From positions 1-64,000 of the forward strand of contig JACATO010000094.1 in assembly GCA_018389105.1 (NCBI GenBank): DNA of 64,000 nt. Reading direction: 5' to 3'. Shown piece by piece: positions 37,481-50,290 of this stretch (position 1 is its first letter; every line of letters starts with the position of its first letter). The DNA is from Nautilus pompilius. Taxonomy: Eukaryota > Mollusca > Cephalopoda > Nautilida > Nautilidae. The notes beneath the pieces were generated by a model that saw nothing but the letters and a program-made list of their open reading frames with translations, was not told the DNA's origin and ran no database searches. A program made the translations under genes and the position numbers.

Positions 37481-39073
37481 GTATAGTTACGACGTTCAAA
37501 CAAAGTAATCGCTAATTTACCGATATCCTGAGGAACGAGACTCTTAGACTGCAGTTTTCTGTTCGCTCATTAACCACCACAAAAAGCTTATTATTCAAAT
37601 TTCTCCCATTCTTAATCTAATTTATTTTTTAAAAAATGTCTTCTTTTTTTAATACTTCCATAGCGGTAAAAAACAAACAATTGTCTGTAAGCGGAAAGAA
37701 GTTGGGAGGGAAGTAAGATAGAATTCATTCTAATCTATTTTCTTTATATCTTTTGGTAATTAACCCTTTTCTTCTTTATTAAAAAAAGAACAAGAAAACA
37801 ACAACTAGTCCTGCCCGCTTTAAAGTTATGATAATGGCACTGCAGCGACTTTATCAGATCAACTCCGGAATTTGATTATTTGTTCGAAAGACAAACAGAC
37901 ATCCCTTTGGCATTCAAAGAATAATCCGGAGATGTCAAAATATTCCATCCGATCAGAAGTGGGTAAACGCAGACTTGGGGCGGTATTTCGCTGATGCAAA
38001 TGTTATAAGAAGCCGAGTGCAATATGCTGGGTTTTGGAATAACTCTCCTCCGAAAAGGCTCAGTCACACAGAGTTGAAGAATTTCTCGAACGGGCAAAAC
38101 CATAAAATGATGCGCAGTAGAGCAAAAGTACAACAAAAAAAAAGAGATCATAAGTCCCCCCCCAAAAAAAAAAACGTAGATCGCTGGAAAGAAGTCTGTA
38201 AACTTTCATTCATAGAGACGAAACTCATCACCTGAATCTATCTCTCCACATCATTGATCCACCAAACAAGGTGCGAGTTTATTAACTCGTCATACCCATG
38301 GAAACGCATGATGTCTATTATTTTATTAAATTGGGTAATGTTTCTACAGGTGTATAGGTATAATTTATTGGTGTTGTTGATTTTGTCTGTTGTAACTTGA
38401 TCTTGGAGTGGCAAAAATAGTGTGTTTGGGCGAAGAAAATTGCAATCGCCGAGTATTAACAATTATATAAAACTGCTGGAAACAAGCAACAAATAGTATA
38501 TACATAAATAAAGAGAGCATGAAATCATCTTTGTCGAGTAATACAAAGAACTGAAAAGCTGGACGACCATTATTGTTAGTTAAGTATATTACTATACATG
38601 TCAAAACAACACTTGCTAGCCTATCTGTCTGCATATACTGTATATATTAAACGATATTATTTCTTGTTTTTTCTAATTATTATTTTAGGCTTTTTTTGAC
38701 ATATTCCTCTGAATACAAATTTTACTTGTCCAAAAATTTACACTAGCTATTCTTAATAAAAAATGTCACCTGCATATTTTCTATATTAAACACACTACAT
38801 ATAAGTAATTTAAAAAAGGACCTCAACAAACTCAGCAGCTATTGACACAAATTAATTGTTGTATTATTACTTTTTTTAAAATCTGAAAACTGCTTGGTTA
38901 TTTTCTAAAAAGATGTGCTACTTTTGTGTGTGTGTTGTGTTCTGTGTAAAGCATGTTTTATAGAAGCCATTACAATTGACCATAATATTTACATGTCTAT
39001 GGCTCAGCAACAGCAGCAGCAACAATAATAATTTTTTATGTACAATGTGTGTTACCACCGGTTTGGTTTTGTA
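37481..39073. other. Intergenic, AT-rich, no gene recognised
   Basis: Unique sequence with scattered A/T runs; nothing recognised. Confidence 0.5.
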
Positions 39074-40363
39074 TTAGGTTGTCACAAACGTTTTGTCGGT
39101 TTTTTTTTACCGCAACGTTGAGAGTTCATATTGTTGCTGAACGTGAAGTTTATCAATCAAAGTAAGTTCTATTACAATCAGTACACTTCTGCCAATGAGT
39201 TAAAGCGCATTTATACCATTTTGAAAAAATCTGGATTTCTAGAGTCAATAAACTGTTGGAAGGCAGTTTCAATTTCTGTTTGGTTGGAGAAAGATTTCAT
39301 ACGGAGGAAGATGTCGAGGTGTTTGAAAAGGTGGTGGTGGTCTGTGGGAGAAAGGTCTGGTGAATGGGCTGGGTGAGGGAGAACTTTGTACCCCAACATG
39401 TTCAGTTTCTGAGGAGTCACTTTTTGCAACACGAGGACGAGCATTGTCGTGGAGCAGGATTGGGCCTCTTAGATTAACCAATGCCGGCTGTCGTTTGGAG
39501 AGTTTATGACGAACAACCTTTAATTCACGACAGTACCTTCCAGCTGTGATGTTTTCGCCAGGTTGCAAGAAGTTATAGTGGATCACACCGGTTGCAGTCC
39601 ACCAGACAGTGACCACGACCTCTTTGAATGGAGGCTGAGTTTTGAAATGTGTTTAGGCGCCTTGTCTCTGTCGAGCCACTGTGCTGATCGTTTGCTATTG
39701 TCGTAAAGGATCCATTTTTCATCACACACAATGATTCAGTCAAGAAATGGGTCTTTTTTTTTTCCTTTGACAAGCGAAGAGCAGATCTCCAATCGACGAA
39801 GTTTGTTGTCGTTCATTTAACTCGTGAAGCACCCACTTGTCAGGCTTTTCCACCTCGCTGATTGCGTCAAGATGCCGGAAAATCGTTGCAATGCTTACGT
39901 CAAACTCTCCAGCAATTTCTCGCACTGCTTTTCTTGGATTAGCTTAAACTAAGGCTTTCAGACGCTCGTCATCACAGCTGGAAGGACGTCCACTACGTTC
40001 CTTATCTTCGAGGCCCACATCTCCTGATCGAAACTTTGCAAACCATCGTTGTACTGTTCGCTCACTTGCTGTCCTCGCCCCATCCTCGCTTAATGTTACG
40101 AGTTGCCTCGCTCGCTTTGTGGCCTGGTTTGATCTCGTGAAGCAAAGTGGCACGAAAAACCTTTCTATCCACGCTTCACTCAGAGCCCTGAAACAAATAT
40201 CCATCTTATGATTTTTAAAAGGTAGGTTTTGCATAATGTCTGCCAGAGCACAGGCTACAAAACGATATAGAACTTATCTACATATCACCTTCATAAGCAG
40301 GGAAAAAACTGAACCCCAAATTAACATAATATAAAAACCGACAAAACATTTATAACGACCTAA
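39074..40363 (-). mobile_element. mariner transposon, near full length
   Basis: About 1290 bp, the usual size for mariner. The left terminus TTAGGTTGTCACAAACG (39074) and the reverse complement of the right terminus TTAGGTCGTTATAAATG (ending 40363) agree at 27 of the first 31 positions; all four differences are C/T transitions. Both ends are flanked by TA (39072-39073 and 40364-40365), the expected target duplication. Inside, on the minus strand, lies a broken transposase related to the Hsmar1/SETMAR group. Confidence 0.93.
39153..40234 (-). pseudogene. mariner transposase, frameshifted
   Basis: Minus-strand fragments span a whole mariner transposase. The helix-turn-helix region ERTVQRWFAKFRSGD and LEDKERSGRPS lies at about 39960-40090. 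REIAGEFDVS and RHLDAI, then KWVLHELNERQ, follow at about 39810-39925, and CDEKWILYDNS lies near 39690-39730. VTVWWTATGVIHYNFL and the LLHDNARPRVA block come at about 39440-39616. VLPHPAHSPDLSPTD is at about 39340-39390, and the C-terminus HWQKCTDC ending in YFD-stop is at 39153. The three catalytic Asp residues (DEKW, HDNARP, SPDLSPTD) are all still recognisable. At least four frame changes or stops separate the blocks, and the HDNARPH His is Arg. It is inactive, but could have been mobilised in trans while its ends were intact. Confidence 0.92.
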
Positions 40364-43300
40364 TATATATTCCATCGTTTTTTTTTTTTAAAAAAAAAAA
40401 AAATTCTTCGTTAAACTTTAACCTTTTAGCGATACATAGTATTTCAAATAAATATCGCTTAAACTAAACAACAACAACAAAACCACATCGTTTAGGTCTT
40501 GCTGAATTTCATCAACATCTAACTTGATGCTAAAAACGCCGATGAGATATGGTGCTTTTAGTTTTGCCGTCACAAGGGGCTTCTGCCTAACGCTAGCCCG
40601 ACATTGCTATAGCAAATCTACCGGCCATGGATGTTTTTCTAAGTGACGTTCGTTTTGTGTGATACGCTTGTTGTGCGTGATGTAGATGCTTCCTGTCGAT
40701 TTCCGCTTGCGCGCGCAACTAGAGGGGGAATAAGTCAGGGTGGCGGTCAAAGTCCATCTTGTTGGAGGCAGGGAAATCGGGTATTACCCAAGACGAAGCG
40801 GCCGCCAGTTTTGACGGGGTGCAGTTTGGTCATCCTTGAAGGGCAGCATATTTATTACCTCAACGAAGGAGCGGGCGGTGGGGAGAGGTTTTATTCCAGC
40901 CCATATCACCAACAATGAATTTTTTTAAAAAAAACAAACAAAACAACAACATCAAAAAACCCTTTTTTTATTATTTTGAAAGACCCATTGCCAGAACAGC
41001 AGTAAATAGGGGGAAATGTCACAGGGCTGCCTCCTTGTGGTACTGGGTGGACTTGACCTTCAAGTGGCTAATACAAGGTCACACTGGATTTAAAGAGCAC
41101 ACTTCTATGGTTTCTTTAAAAAACAACAACAACAACAAAAAAACAAACAAACAAACACCGCGGTTCGTTTTCTGTTTGATCAATTAATCTCCAATAGAGA
41201 TTATGTAGCCTCCGTCTAAATTCATATCCAAATGGTGACTTTACAGTTCCGGAAATAAATGATCGAACCCTAAAAAGTCCCTTTAAAATCGTGGGTATAT
41301 TTTACTGCGCACAAATGAAAAGTTATTTTTGAATTAAACTTTCCCTTTAATTCCTCAGCTATATACTCTTATTGGTCTAAGTCGTCATGGGCTGTACCGA
41401 TTACCGCAGCATCACTTATCCCGCACAGATGAGCTATTTCTAAAATGGCGTTCTGTTAACGACCCCATAGTCTGTGAAATCAACAACAACAACAATAGCA
41501 AACATCGCTAATTTAGGTACTACGATATATCGATTAATATCAACTTGCGAAATTAAATACCCTTGTTATAAGTCTCTATTATGATTATCTTTCTTGACTT
41601 TTCTTTTAAAACCATTATTAAAAAATAAGAAAAACTCAATTTAATTTCCTTTCTTCGCTGACTGCATTTACTTGGCATTTAATTTTTTTATAAGCAGTCT
41701 TAGTTTTCCCCGATTTGTACAGATTGTAGAGAGTTGTAGTATAAAAGAGTGCATTTCTAGTATGCAGTGCATTTTTTTTTCTTTTTCCTTAGAAAGAAAT
41801 ATTTTTGGTCAATAACAGTTGGCTTTTTATATTCATCAGGGTCTGTCAGTCAATGGAGAAAAAAAATAAACAAAAGGACTGGAAATGAGCTCGATGCAGC
41901 TGACATTTGAGCAGGATTGGCTAGCTGTTTTCCAAACTTTCTGAATTGTCTACATTCAACGTCGGCCGAAAATATCATCTGCAGATTGGCTCTCAGATCA
42001 TTTACTCGGATAAGGTGCATCTTATCTTTTAATGTTGAATCCTGCTGACAGTACCAGGCAATAGTTTCCATTATGATCTGATGTGCGCTGTATTATGGTT
42101 ATTTCTGGAAACTTCTCCGAGTTCCTTCTTTCTTGGAATTTTCTTCAGGCTAGACTGCTCCAGTTAATCTCTGTTTTAGGATACAAGTTCACAAGTTTTC
42201 TAACATGTCTAGTTACCATACTGATACAGCGACAGGCAGAACAACAATCCAGCAACAGTAAAGAGTGAATACTTACTCTTACTCACCAAAAATTTCTTTT
42301 TTTCTTTTTGTTTGTTGAGCAAAATCTGAATATATACTTACTGAGAAGGCCGAGGTCTTAGCATTAATATAGTAATAATGATGATAATCATGATAATGAC
42401 AATGCACCCATACATGTCACGTTATGTCCCTAGAGTAAATATTTAATTTTAAAACTATCGTGCTCAGTTAACTCTCCGTATACAACATCTTTGCACTCGA
42501 CTACCTTTCAAATCTGAATTACTCAGCACAAGTTGAGCCATGGGATCTGCGACGGAAGGTACTTTCCTTATTAATATAACTCTTTGTAACGACAAATCTG
42601 TATCGTTCCAACCCCACGTGGTTTTCATTGCAGGTATTGAATAACTATATAGCCAGTTAACACAAATACTAACTAATAGTTCCAGTATGACACCCCCCAC
42701 ACCCAGGTAGTATAATTGAAATAGGAACTGACGTGGTAAACGGAGGGTAAAAAGCATAAAAGCAAAAATTCGGACAATATAAATGACAACAGCCTCTGTA
42801 GTTAAAATCACATATTTTTCTATCGGTACCATCCTAGAGCGAGTTTAGCTTGGTAATTACAGAGGAGCAGGAAACCCGTCGGGGCTAATGCTTCAGTTAA
42901 ACTTGTGGCTGTTGATAGAAAAAAAAATTTATTTATTTGTTTTTATTGACAGAAGCATTGGTTAGTTATAAATTTATTCTAATTCAGCTATTTGGTACGC
43001 ATGCATGCGTGTGTGTGTGTGTGTGTGTGTGGTGCAGATGCGAGATTTCGGTAAAAAATGGGATCCACCTGTTATGCAAACGGATGCACACCTTTGAATC
43101 TCGGACACGTTCGTTCCAGCAGCGCTAGAAGTTGGCAAACCATTTGTCGCTGGCAGTTTATCATTTCAATAAGCGACAGGCCGAAGTAAATTATGGGCTG
43201 TAGCAGTCTACATTTCCGGCGCCACTTGTCTGTTCCGTAAGTTGCTTCTGCTAAAAACACAAAACGAAGTAACAGCAACAACAAAGCTACAAAGATTTAG

Positions 43301-43737
43301 TCGCGAACATGGACGTAACTGTAAATTCTCATTAAAAGTAGTAGATTAAATGAAAATTGAATTAAAGAAAAGAAGAGGTCCGGGAATTTGGGAACAGCGA
43401 ACTGAATACCGAATTCTTAGTTCTCATTTCTAACTGCTAGATAACCATGAGACCACTCGACCCTTCTTCTCTCGAGGCAGTTCGGTTGCTCAAGTAGCAG
43501 ACGTTAGCAAATGAATCATCAAATACGGCCTTGTTTACTGCCAGTTAAACTTCTGTTTACCCGTGAATATGTACATAGACGTATAGAATTACTAGAATGC
43601 GAATGTCAGGTGTACTGAACATTCTCTGCAGTATGAAAACCGAATTTCGAAAATTCTGCAACTAGTTATGGGTGGAATCGCATACTGAAGATTTTCAGAT
43701 TTGTAATTTGATGATTTAACGGAGGGAGATGGCGTGA

Positions 43738-43782
<45 letters not shown>

Positions 43783-45910
43783 GAGAGAGAGAGAGAGAGA
43801 GAGAGGTGTGAATAAAATTTAAAAATGCATAACCTTTTATATCATGACAGATTTGTAAATTAACCTACACTGGAGTTAATAGTTATTGCAGTAAAGCAAA
43901 ATTTAACTTAATTATTATTTTTTTTTTTACAGTCGAAAAGAATCTATACGCATGCTAAATGACATTTAAAATAAAATTCATAACAAACAATTTATTATAA
44001 TTCAATAGTTTGTATTTCTTCCATTTGCCTTAAAAATTGCTGATCCTGTCGTCACTGATTCCACCAACTTTGCTACAACTTCCGCCAAATATCTTTCCAA
44101 TACTCTTGAATAATACTCCAAAAGTTAATCAGGTTTGTTATTTATTCGTCCCCCCCTTTTTTTGTTTATAGCATATCTTACATTTTTATGTTGGGTTAAA
44201 ATCAGAAGTCAAAGTAAAGTAAGCCATACTTTGCAGATGACATGTTTCTTTGACAACAAATAGCCTTCACATAGTTCAGCTGTATGCTTTGAATCATTGC
44301 TGAGCCAGAGTATGAAACAATAGTCTATTAAAGGGATTTCACTCACAGCAACAACGCTTTGGAATACGCTGTGCTATTGTTACTGTTACTTAAAAAAAAA
44401 AAAATTTATTCATTTTGATCTTCACCAACGCAACTGTCACTGAAACAAGCCCGAACCTTCATGGATCCCTAGCCATACTTATCTGAAGGTAAAATACACA
44501 TTGGATTCCCTTTCTCGTTTCAACTTTGTCTGACATACCGTCTCTAATGACTGTAAAACAATTAAAGTTTCGTTTCATCTGAAAAACAGATTTCCCTTTC
44601 TCTCTCCAACCTCGTATTCTCTATAGGGGTTGGCCCCAATTTAAATGTTTTGCAGTGTTCTGCTTCCGGAGCACAAGCTCTCTTACAGCCATACGACCAT
44701 TCAGCTCCTCCTCCTCAACAAGTCTACTTTATCTAGAAGAACTTATAAGGCTCGAGCTTGCAAACAAGATCCTCATCATAAGGTATTGCTCATCTTTTCG
44801 GCACATTTTAATTTCTGCTGCTGTATCACGTTGGGATTTCCCATGTTTACTTAATAGAAAGATTAGAGCTCTCCTTTTTAAAAAAAAACACTCAGATAAC
44901 TTCTTAAAGGCGTTTCGCACTGTTCAGAAATAGCAAAATACATATCAAATAAACTAAAATTAATTAACAGACATCCGAAATTGCTAGAACGTTAAATTAT
45001 AATAAATTTGAAAAAACACAAAACTAACCTCAGAACTGATTATTAAGACGTAAATTAGAATATCAAGGATGAAAGGTCAATAGAACATAAATTAGGCCGA
45101 CATTCACTACTGCATATATGCACTACGAAAAACTAATTAGACGTATCAATATTGCTGCAATTTGAATACCTGTTGACCTACTGTTTTTCAATAACATTAA
45201 AGCGCACACACATATACACAATGCTATTTTTCCAGATATTGAAATTTACCTAAATGCATTAAAAATTCCATACATTCTATCTGCAAAATTACATGGTGTG
45301 GCGGATTTAACCGTTTCAAAAGCAAAATATCACCCTACTGCATTTGGCCTGATGCGTCTAAACACGGCCAGTAAACCACTGACCGCCATACGCTGGCAAA
45401 GACCGCGTTCGTAAGTTCCTTTAACGGTCCTTATAAAGAGGCCTCATTCAGTTCGCGCTAACTGCTCGGTGGGCTCACATAGCGGGAGTTTTACTTGATA
45501 TCCGGACGAAAAGAACACAGGCCGGAAAGAAACATAAAAGAGGCTATATTTACAAGAAGATTATAATAATTTTTTAAAAAAAAATTCTAACAGAATAATT
45601 AATTATTCACAACCTGTAGGCGATTATAATCTTTGTTATTACGAGAGGAAAAACAAAACAAAAAAACCTTTTAGATCAGCGTGCTTCTTAAAATATGGAC
45701 CTAGAAGTAATGTTTCTGAGCATCGATTGCATCCTTGGACAACATGAGAAATCATTGGATTAATCCCCCCACTCGGTAATTACTGATTATTAGACTGATT
45801 TTCAAAGTTCCAGAATTTCGAACCTGGTATTTTCATGAAAAGTAATGTCTAAAAATTTAATTATCAAAAAAATAAAGCAAATTGTAATTTTTACTAACAA
45901 TTAACTTTTA
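40364..45910. other. Intergenic, no gene recognised
   Basis: Contains (CAA)n tracts near 40470, 41126 and 41480, a (GT)n at about 43010-43031 and a (GA)n block at about 43741-43806 lacking the CRE core. The block 44900-45300 is AT-rich. A TATAAAG at about 45433 is followed by TCATTCAG and a small CpG-richer stretch but no gene. Short frames (40643-40918, 42464-42832, 44645-44933) show no motif. Confidence 0.5.
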
Positions 45911-46523
45911 GAGAGAGAGATGACGTCAGTAGAGAGATATGACGTCACTACACAGAGAGATATGACATCAGTACACAGAGACAGATGACGTCAATACAGA
46001 GAGAGAGAGACACAGAGATAGATGACCTCAGTACAGAGAGAGACACACAGAGATAGATGACCTCAGTACAGAGAGAGACACACAGAGATAGATGACCTCA
46101 GTACAGAGAGAGATATGACGTCAGTACACAGAGAGAGATGACATCAGTACAGAGACAGAGAGATATGACGTCAATACAGAGAGAGACACAGAGATAGATT
46201 ACGTCAGTACACAGAGAGAGATGACATCAGTACAGAGACAGAGAGATATGACATCAGTACACAGAGACAGATGACGTCAATACAGAGAGAGAGACACAGA
46301 GATAGATGACCTCAGTACAGAGAGATATGACGTCAGTACACAGAGAGAGATGACATCAGTACAGAGACAGAGATATGACGTCAGTACACAGAGATATGAC
46401 ATCAGTACACAGAGACAGATGACGTCAATACAGAGAGAGAGACACAGAGATAGATGACGTCAGTACAGAGAGAGACACACAGAGAGAGATATGACGTCAG
46501 TACACAGAGAGAAAGAGAGAGGT
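45911..46523. repeat. GA-rich satellite with TGACGTCAGTACA units (array F)
   Basis: Roughly 25 units of ATGACGTCAGTACAGAGAGA and relatives (TGACATCAGTACA, TGACGTCAATACA, TGACCTCAGTACA), in the orientation opposite to arrays A, D, E and H. A GACACAGAGATAGATGACCTC block recurs, indicating local block duplication. Confidence 0.96.
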
Positions 46524-48947
46524 GATAGTTGCGATACAACATCAAGGTTTCGATGGTGTTCCTGAAGACAAAATCGAAATGTCAATGAAAGATCGTATTT
46601 GTCTTTTGATGTATCATTTTAATGCTCAGTGCAGTCAGGGGGGATGATTAATGAGTGACTTCTTCAAAGTCACCCACAATTATACGAAGCGAGATTTTTT
46701 CCATAAAGCATTAATTTATATAACCAGACGAAGACTTTAATAAAAATACCTTTTTGAAAAAAAAAAAACTATTAGCGTATTAAAAATGCTTTTGAGTTTT
46801 CAACCCTGACAATAACTAATTGACTGGATTCTCTCGTTACACGCAGCTTGGCTTGTAGAATATCAGGCAGCAATGTACTTTTCAACACATATATTTTCCC
46901 CCAGTTTTTTTTTTATTATATTTTTTTCCTTTCTGTCTGTTGTTCGTTGTTTCTATTTTCTAAAAATCTGTTTCTTTTTTTTTTACTGCGTTTACGTTCA
47001 TGCGAACAAAAATGAAGGAACAAATTGTTTTCAAAGCTGCTGGACTTCGCTCGATCGAACTATGGATCTTTATTTCAAATACAACAGGCTCTGGAACTAT
47101 GACGTCACGCAGTAAACTGTCATCATGCGAAATAGAGAAGACGAGAGTAATCCATTTAATGAAGCGCAAAATCCAGAGTGCTGGGGAGAAACACAACCTG
47201 TTCTTGCAACCTAAAATAAAAGCTCAGACTTTTGAAAAGGAAAACTCGATTGTTCTGTCCACCGGAACAGCATAGTTATAAAATCATTTCGTACGGGAAT
47301 AGATTTGTTCCTTCCCCTCCACCTCCTTCTCCCTTAAGTGGCGGTCGGTTTGGGTTGGTTTGATAGCGGGTCGGTCGGTGACGTTGGGTGTTCGGATCGA
47401 GAGACTTGCTGCCTGCGATACGTGGACTGTTCAAGCCAGGAAAGCGACATCGATTTCCGGGGTGATCGGATATTACTGTCCGAAGCAAGTATGCCCGGTC
47501 TTAGCAGCGTTGGCACAGGGGGACCGATCACGTCTCTCTCCCCTGATCGCAATGCTACCGGTTCCAGCCTTTATAATACGGTCTCGTTCCGCGCATGTAA
47601 ACTGTAGGACACGGATGGCCGTGTAGTTAGGGAGAAACTTTCTTTACTCTTTCTCAAGATATCTAAACGAACCACGCAGAGACGGAGAGTTTTAATCGCC
47701 GTGCTCTGCTCTGCCCGCCTGTTCAGCCCTTACACGGGTGAAACTTATGCCAGCTTCTTTTTACGCATAAAGTATATATGTTAAAGTCAGCGCGTAATTT
47801 GTACAGCCAAATATGTTAGGGGTCGTAATGATGACCTATTCGCCTTAGGAAAACGGTAACGGCCATGGGAGTCCGCAGGATAAATCACAAGGGAATGGGA
47901 GGGGGGAAACAAATCGGCAGAATGAGGGGAATGTGTCTAGCGATGAAAGTACACTAACGTCAAGAAATAGAACGACGCTAATTTATTTATTTTATACCAA
48001 AGGTGTTTGATTTTGATCAACAATATATATATTTTTTTACTTAGAAATATTTCTTATGATTCATTGAGAATACCCAATCAGAGCTCACAATAAGGAGGCA
48101 AACAAAAAAAAAAAAAAAACACTTTTGTTCAACAATACAACCACCAACTTCCTCTGTGTAGGCTCAGGGTTCGTGTCCGCTGTCATCAGCGTCTTTTAGT
48201 GGCGACTTTCCGCCAGCAACAACGACACATGACGTAAACCTCACAGAAAGCATAACGGTCTTCCTTCGCTTCTGAATAAACTTTTACATCAAGGTTCGAA
48301 AGTCGTCGCCAGTTGATGATAACTGGATCCGGATCCTTTACAAAAATTACATAGCAACTCAGAAAAAAAAAAAAAAACAAAAACAGGAAGTTTACAACCA
48401 AAGTAGCTTCGACTACCGCTCACTTTCCTCTTTATTGGTAATGCGCGCGCACATCTGGATCTGACTGCGGAGCCTGACGCCTCATTTCGGTGTCAAGAGA
48501 ACTCTCCTGACATTCCACTACCACTCCACCAGCTCTAGCCACCTTTTTTCTCTCTAACCGATGGTTGTTTGAAAGACAAGCGATAAATAAATAAATGAAT
48601 AAACAAAATAGACACGCACGATGCCGCTGGCAGTTTCGCTCTGGAATTCTAGCTTGCGGCTGCCGGTCGGTCAGCCAATGCGAGTTAATTATAGACTGAT
48701 CTCAAGCGCGTCATCCCGTTATCCGTGCGGTGATGCTGAATGACTGAAAACAAAAGGAAAAAAACAAACAACAACAACAAGTTCGTGGTTACCGTATCAA
48801 GCGGGCGTCCACAGTTATTCGCTCTTACGAGGCAGGTGCTCTCTCTCTTTTTGTTTTTCTTAAATCAAAAAAAGATAATTTTTCAAGCTTTTTAAAAAAT
48901 CCTTTCTTTTGTGAGTGTATGCAGCGCACGCAACCATATCGCCAGCG
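46524..48947. other. Intergenic, no gene recognised
   Basis: Overlapping open frames at 46873-47275 and at 47276-47626 on both strands show no recognised family. A moderately CpG-rich stretch lies at about 47330-47620. Nothing else is supportable. Confidence 0.5.
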
Positions 48948-49474
48948 AGCGAGAGAGAGAGAGAGAGAGCGACTCGTTCCATTCAGCCGGCCACAAATAG
49001 CTAGCTAGCTAGCTTTCCGAGTTCATTTTTTCCGTGTCGGCCTGCGAGAGAGAGAGGGAGAGAGAGAGACGAGAGAGAGAGATAGAGAGAGAGAGATCCG
49101 AGATGGAGGGAGAGAGAGAGAGAGGAGAGAGATGTTTGATTGAGAGAGAGGAGAGAGAGAGTATGTTTTATAGAAGGTAGAGAGAGAGAGAGACGAGAGA
49201 GAGAGAGATGAGAAGAGGATTATTACAGAGAAGAGAGAGAGAGAGAAGAGACGAGAGAGACTTGGAGATTACAGGAGAGAGAAGAGAGCGAGAGAGCGAG
49301 AGAGAGCTTGTTATTACAGAGAGAGCTGAGAGAGAGAGAGAGCGAGAGAGAGAGAGAGAGAGAGAGATATTATGTTTTACAGAGAGAGAGAGAGAGAGAG
49401 AGATATGTTATTACAGAGAGAGCGAGAGAGAGAGAGAGAGAGAGATGTTATTACAGAGAGAGAGAGAGAGCACG
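48948..49474. repeat. GA-rich satellite with TGTTATTACAGAGAG units (array G)
   Basis: About seven units of ATGTTATTACAGAGAGAG, TTATGTTTTACAGAG or GATTACAGGAGAG lie in long GA runs. The unit equals the ACGTCATTACAGAGA unit of array B with two C-to-T changes, so the CRE core is absent. The frame at 49208-49498 (Arg/Glu-rich) is an artefact of this repeat. Confidence 0.9.
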
Positions 49475-50290
49475 GTAGCCATTCGATGGTTACTATAGCG
49501 ACAGCTTCGAAGTTGTTTTTAGACCTGGCCGGTTAAAACTTTTATCACCGAGCGAGAGCCAGATAGGCCGGGGTTGCTGTCTTGGCCCGTGTGACACTTC
49601 CAGTTCCGTCTAGACAGATTACGGGCGTTGAGCCGGCTAGATAAACATTTCTTATTATTCTTTCATCATTTTTTCGTGTGACAAAAAATTAATTGGATTT
49701 TCATCTTCTCTACCCCAGACGGCGGGGTAGCTCACAACTTCGATAATCAACGTGGCTTCGTATGAGGTTGTTGTTGTTGCTGTTGTTTTAAATTAATTTT
49801 TAAAAAAAAAAAAAATCAAGTGATCGATACGCGCCAGCTCGATCCGCTCGTTCGTTGTTGGCGCTTCTCTTCAACCGAAATTGCGTCCAAATATCTTTCT
49901 CTCTTCATCGCTTCTGATGCAAAAAGAAAATTAAACTCACTTATCGAATAAAGTTCATGCATGCCACTGATAGATTTTTTTCCTCGCAGATCGATGCTTC
50001 AAATTTGAACAGTGGAAAGGGAATAGAAGTTGAAAATAATAGATGAACACGTAAATAATAATCATAATAATAATAATAATAATAATATAATAATAATAAT
50101 ATAATAATAATAATAATAATAATGTTAAAAATCTAAAACAACAACGAAACAGAAAACAAAAACAAAAACACGACATTTTTGCAGTAACAGTATTTCCTCT
50201 GGAATAATCTAGAAAAGTATAGCTTTAATGCTTAAAGTACATAAAAAAAAATCGAATAATCAATTTTAATTAACTACTGCTGTGTGTAAT
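49475..50290. other. Ski upstream region with (AAT)n microsatellite
   Basis: AT-rich sequence containing an (AAT)n / (ATA)n tract at about 50052-50125. No coding feature. Confidence 0.55.

Noticed and set aside
45425..45480. TATAAAG followed by TCATTCAG as a core promoter
   Set aside because: Spacing to the initiator-like motif is too short and no transcript or coding sequence follows.
45800..45830. Minus-strand GGTTCGAAATTC as a tRNA B box
   Set aside because: No matching A box, acceptor stem or cloverleaf can be formed around it.
49208..49498. Arg/Glu-rich 96-residue frame
   Set aside because: Product of satellite array G.
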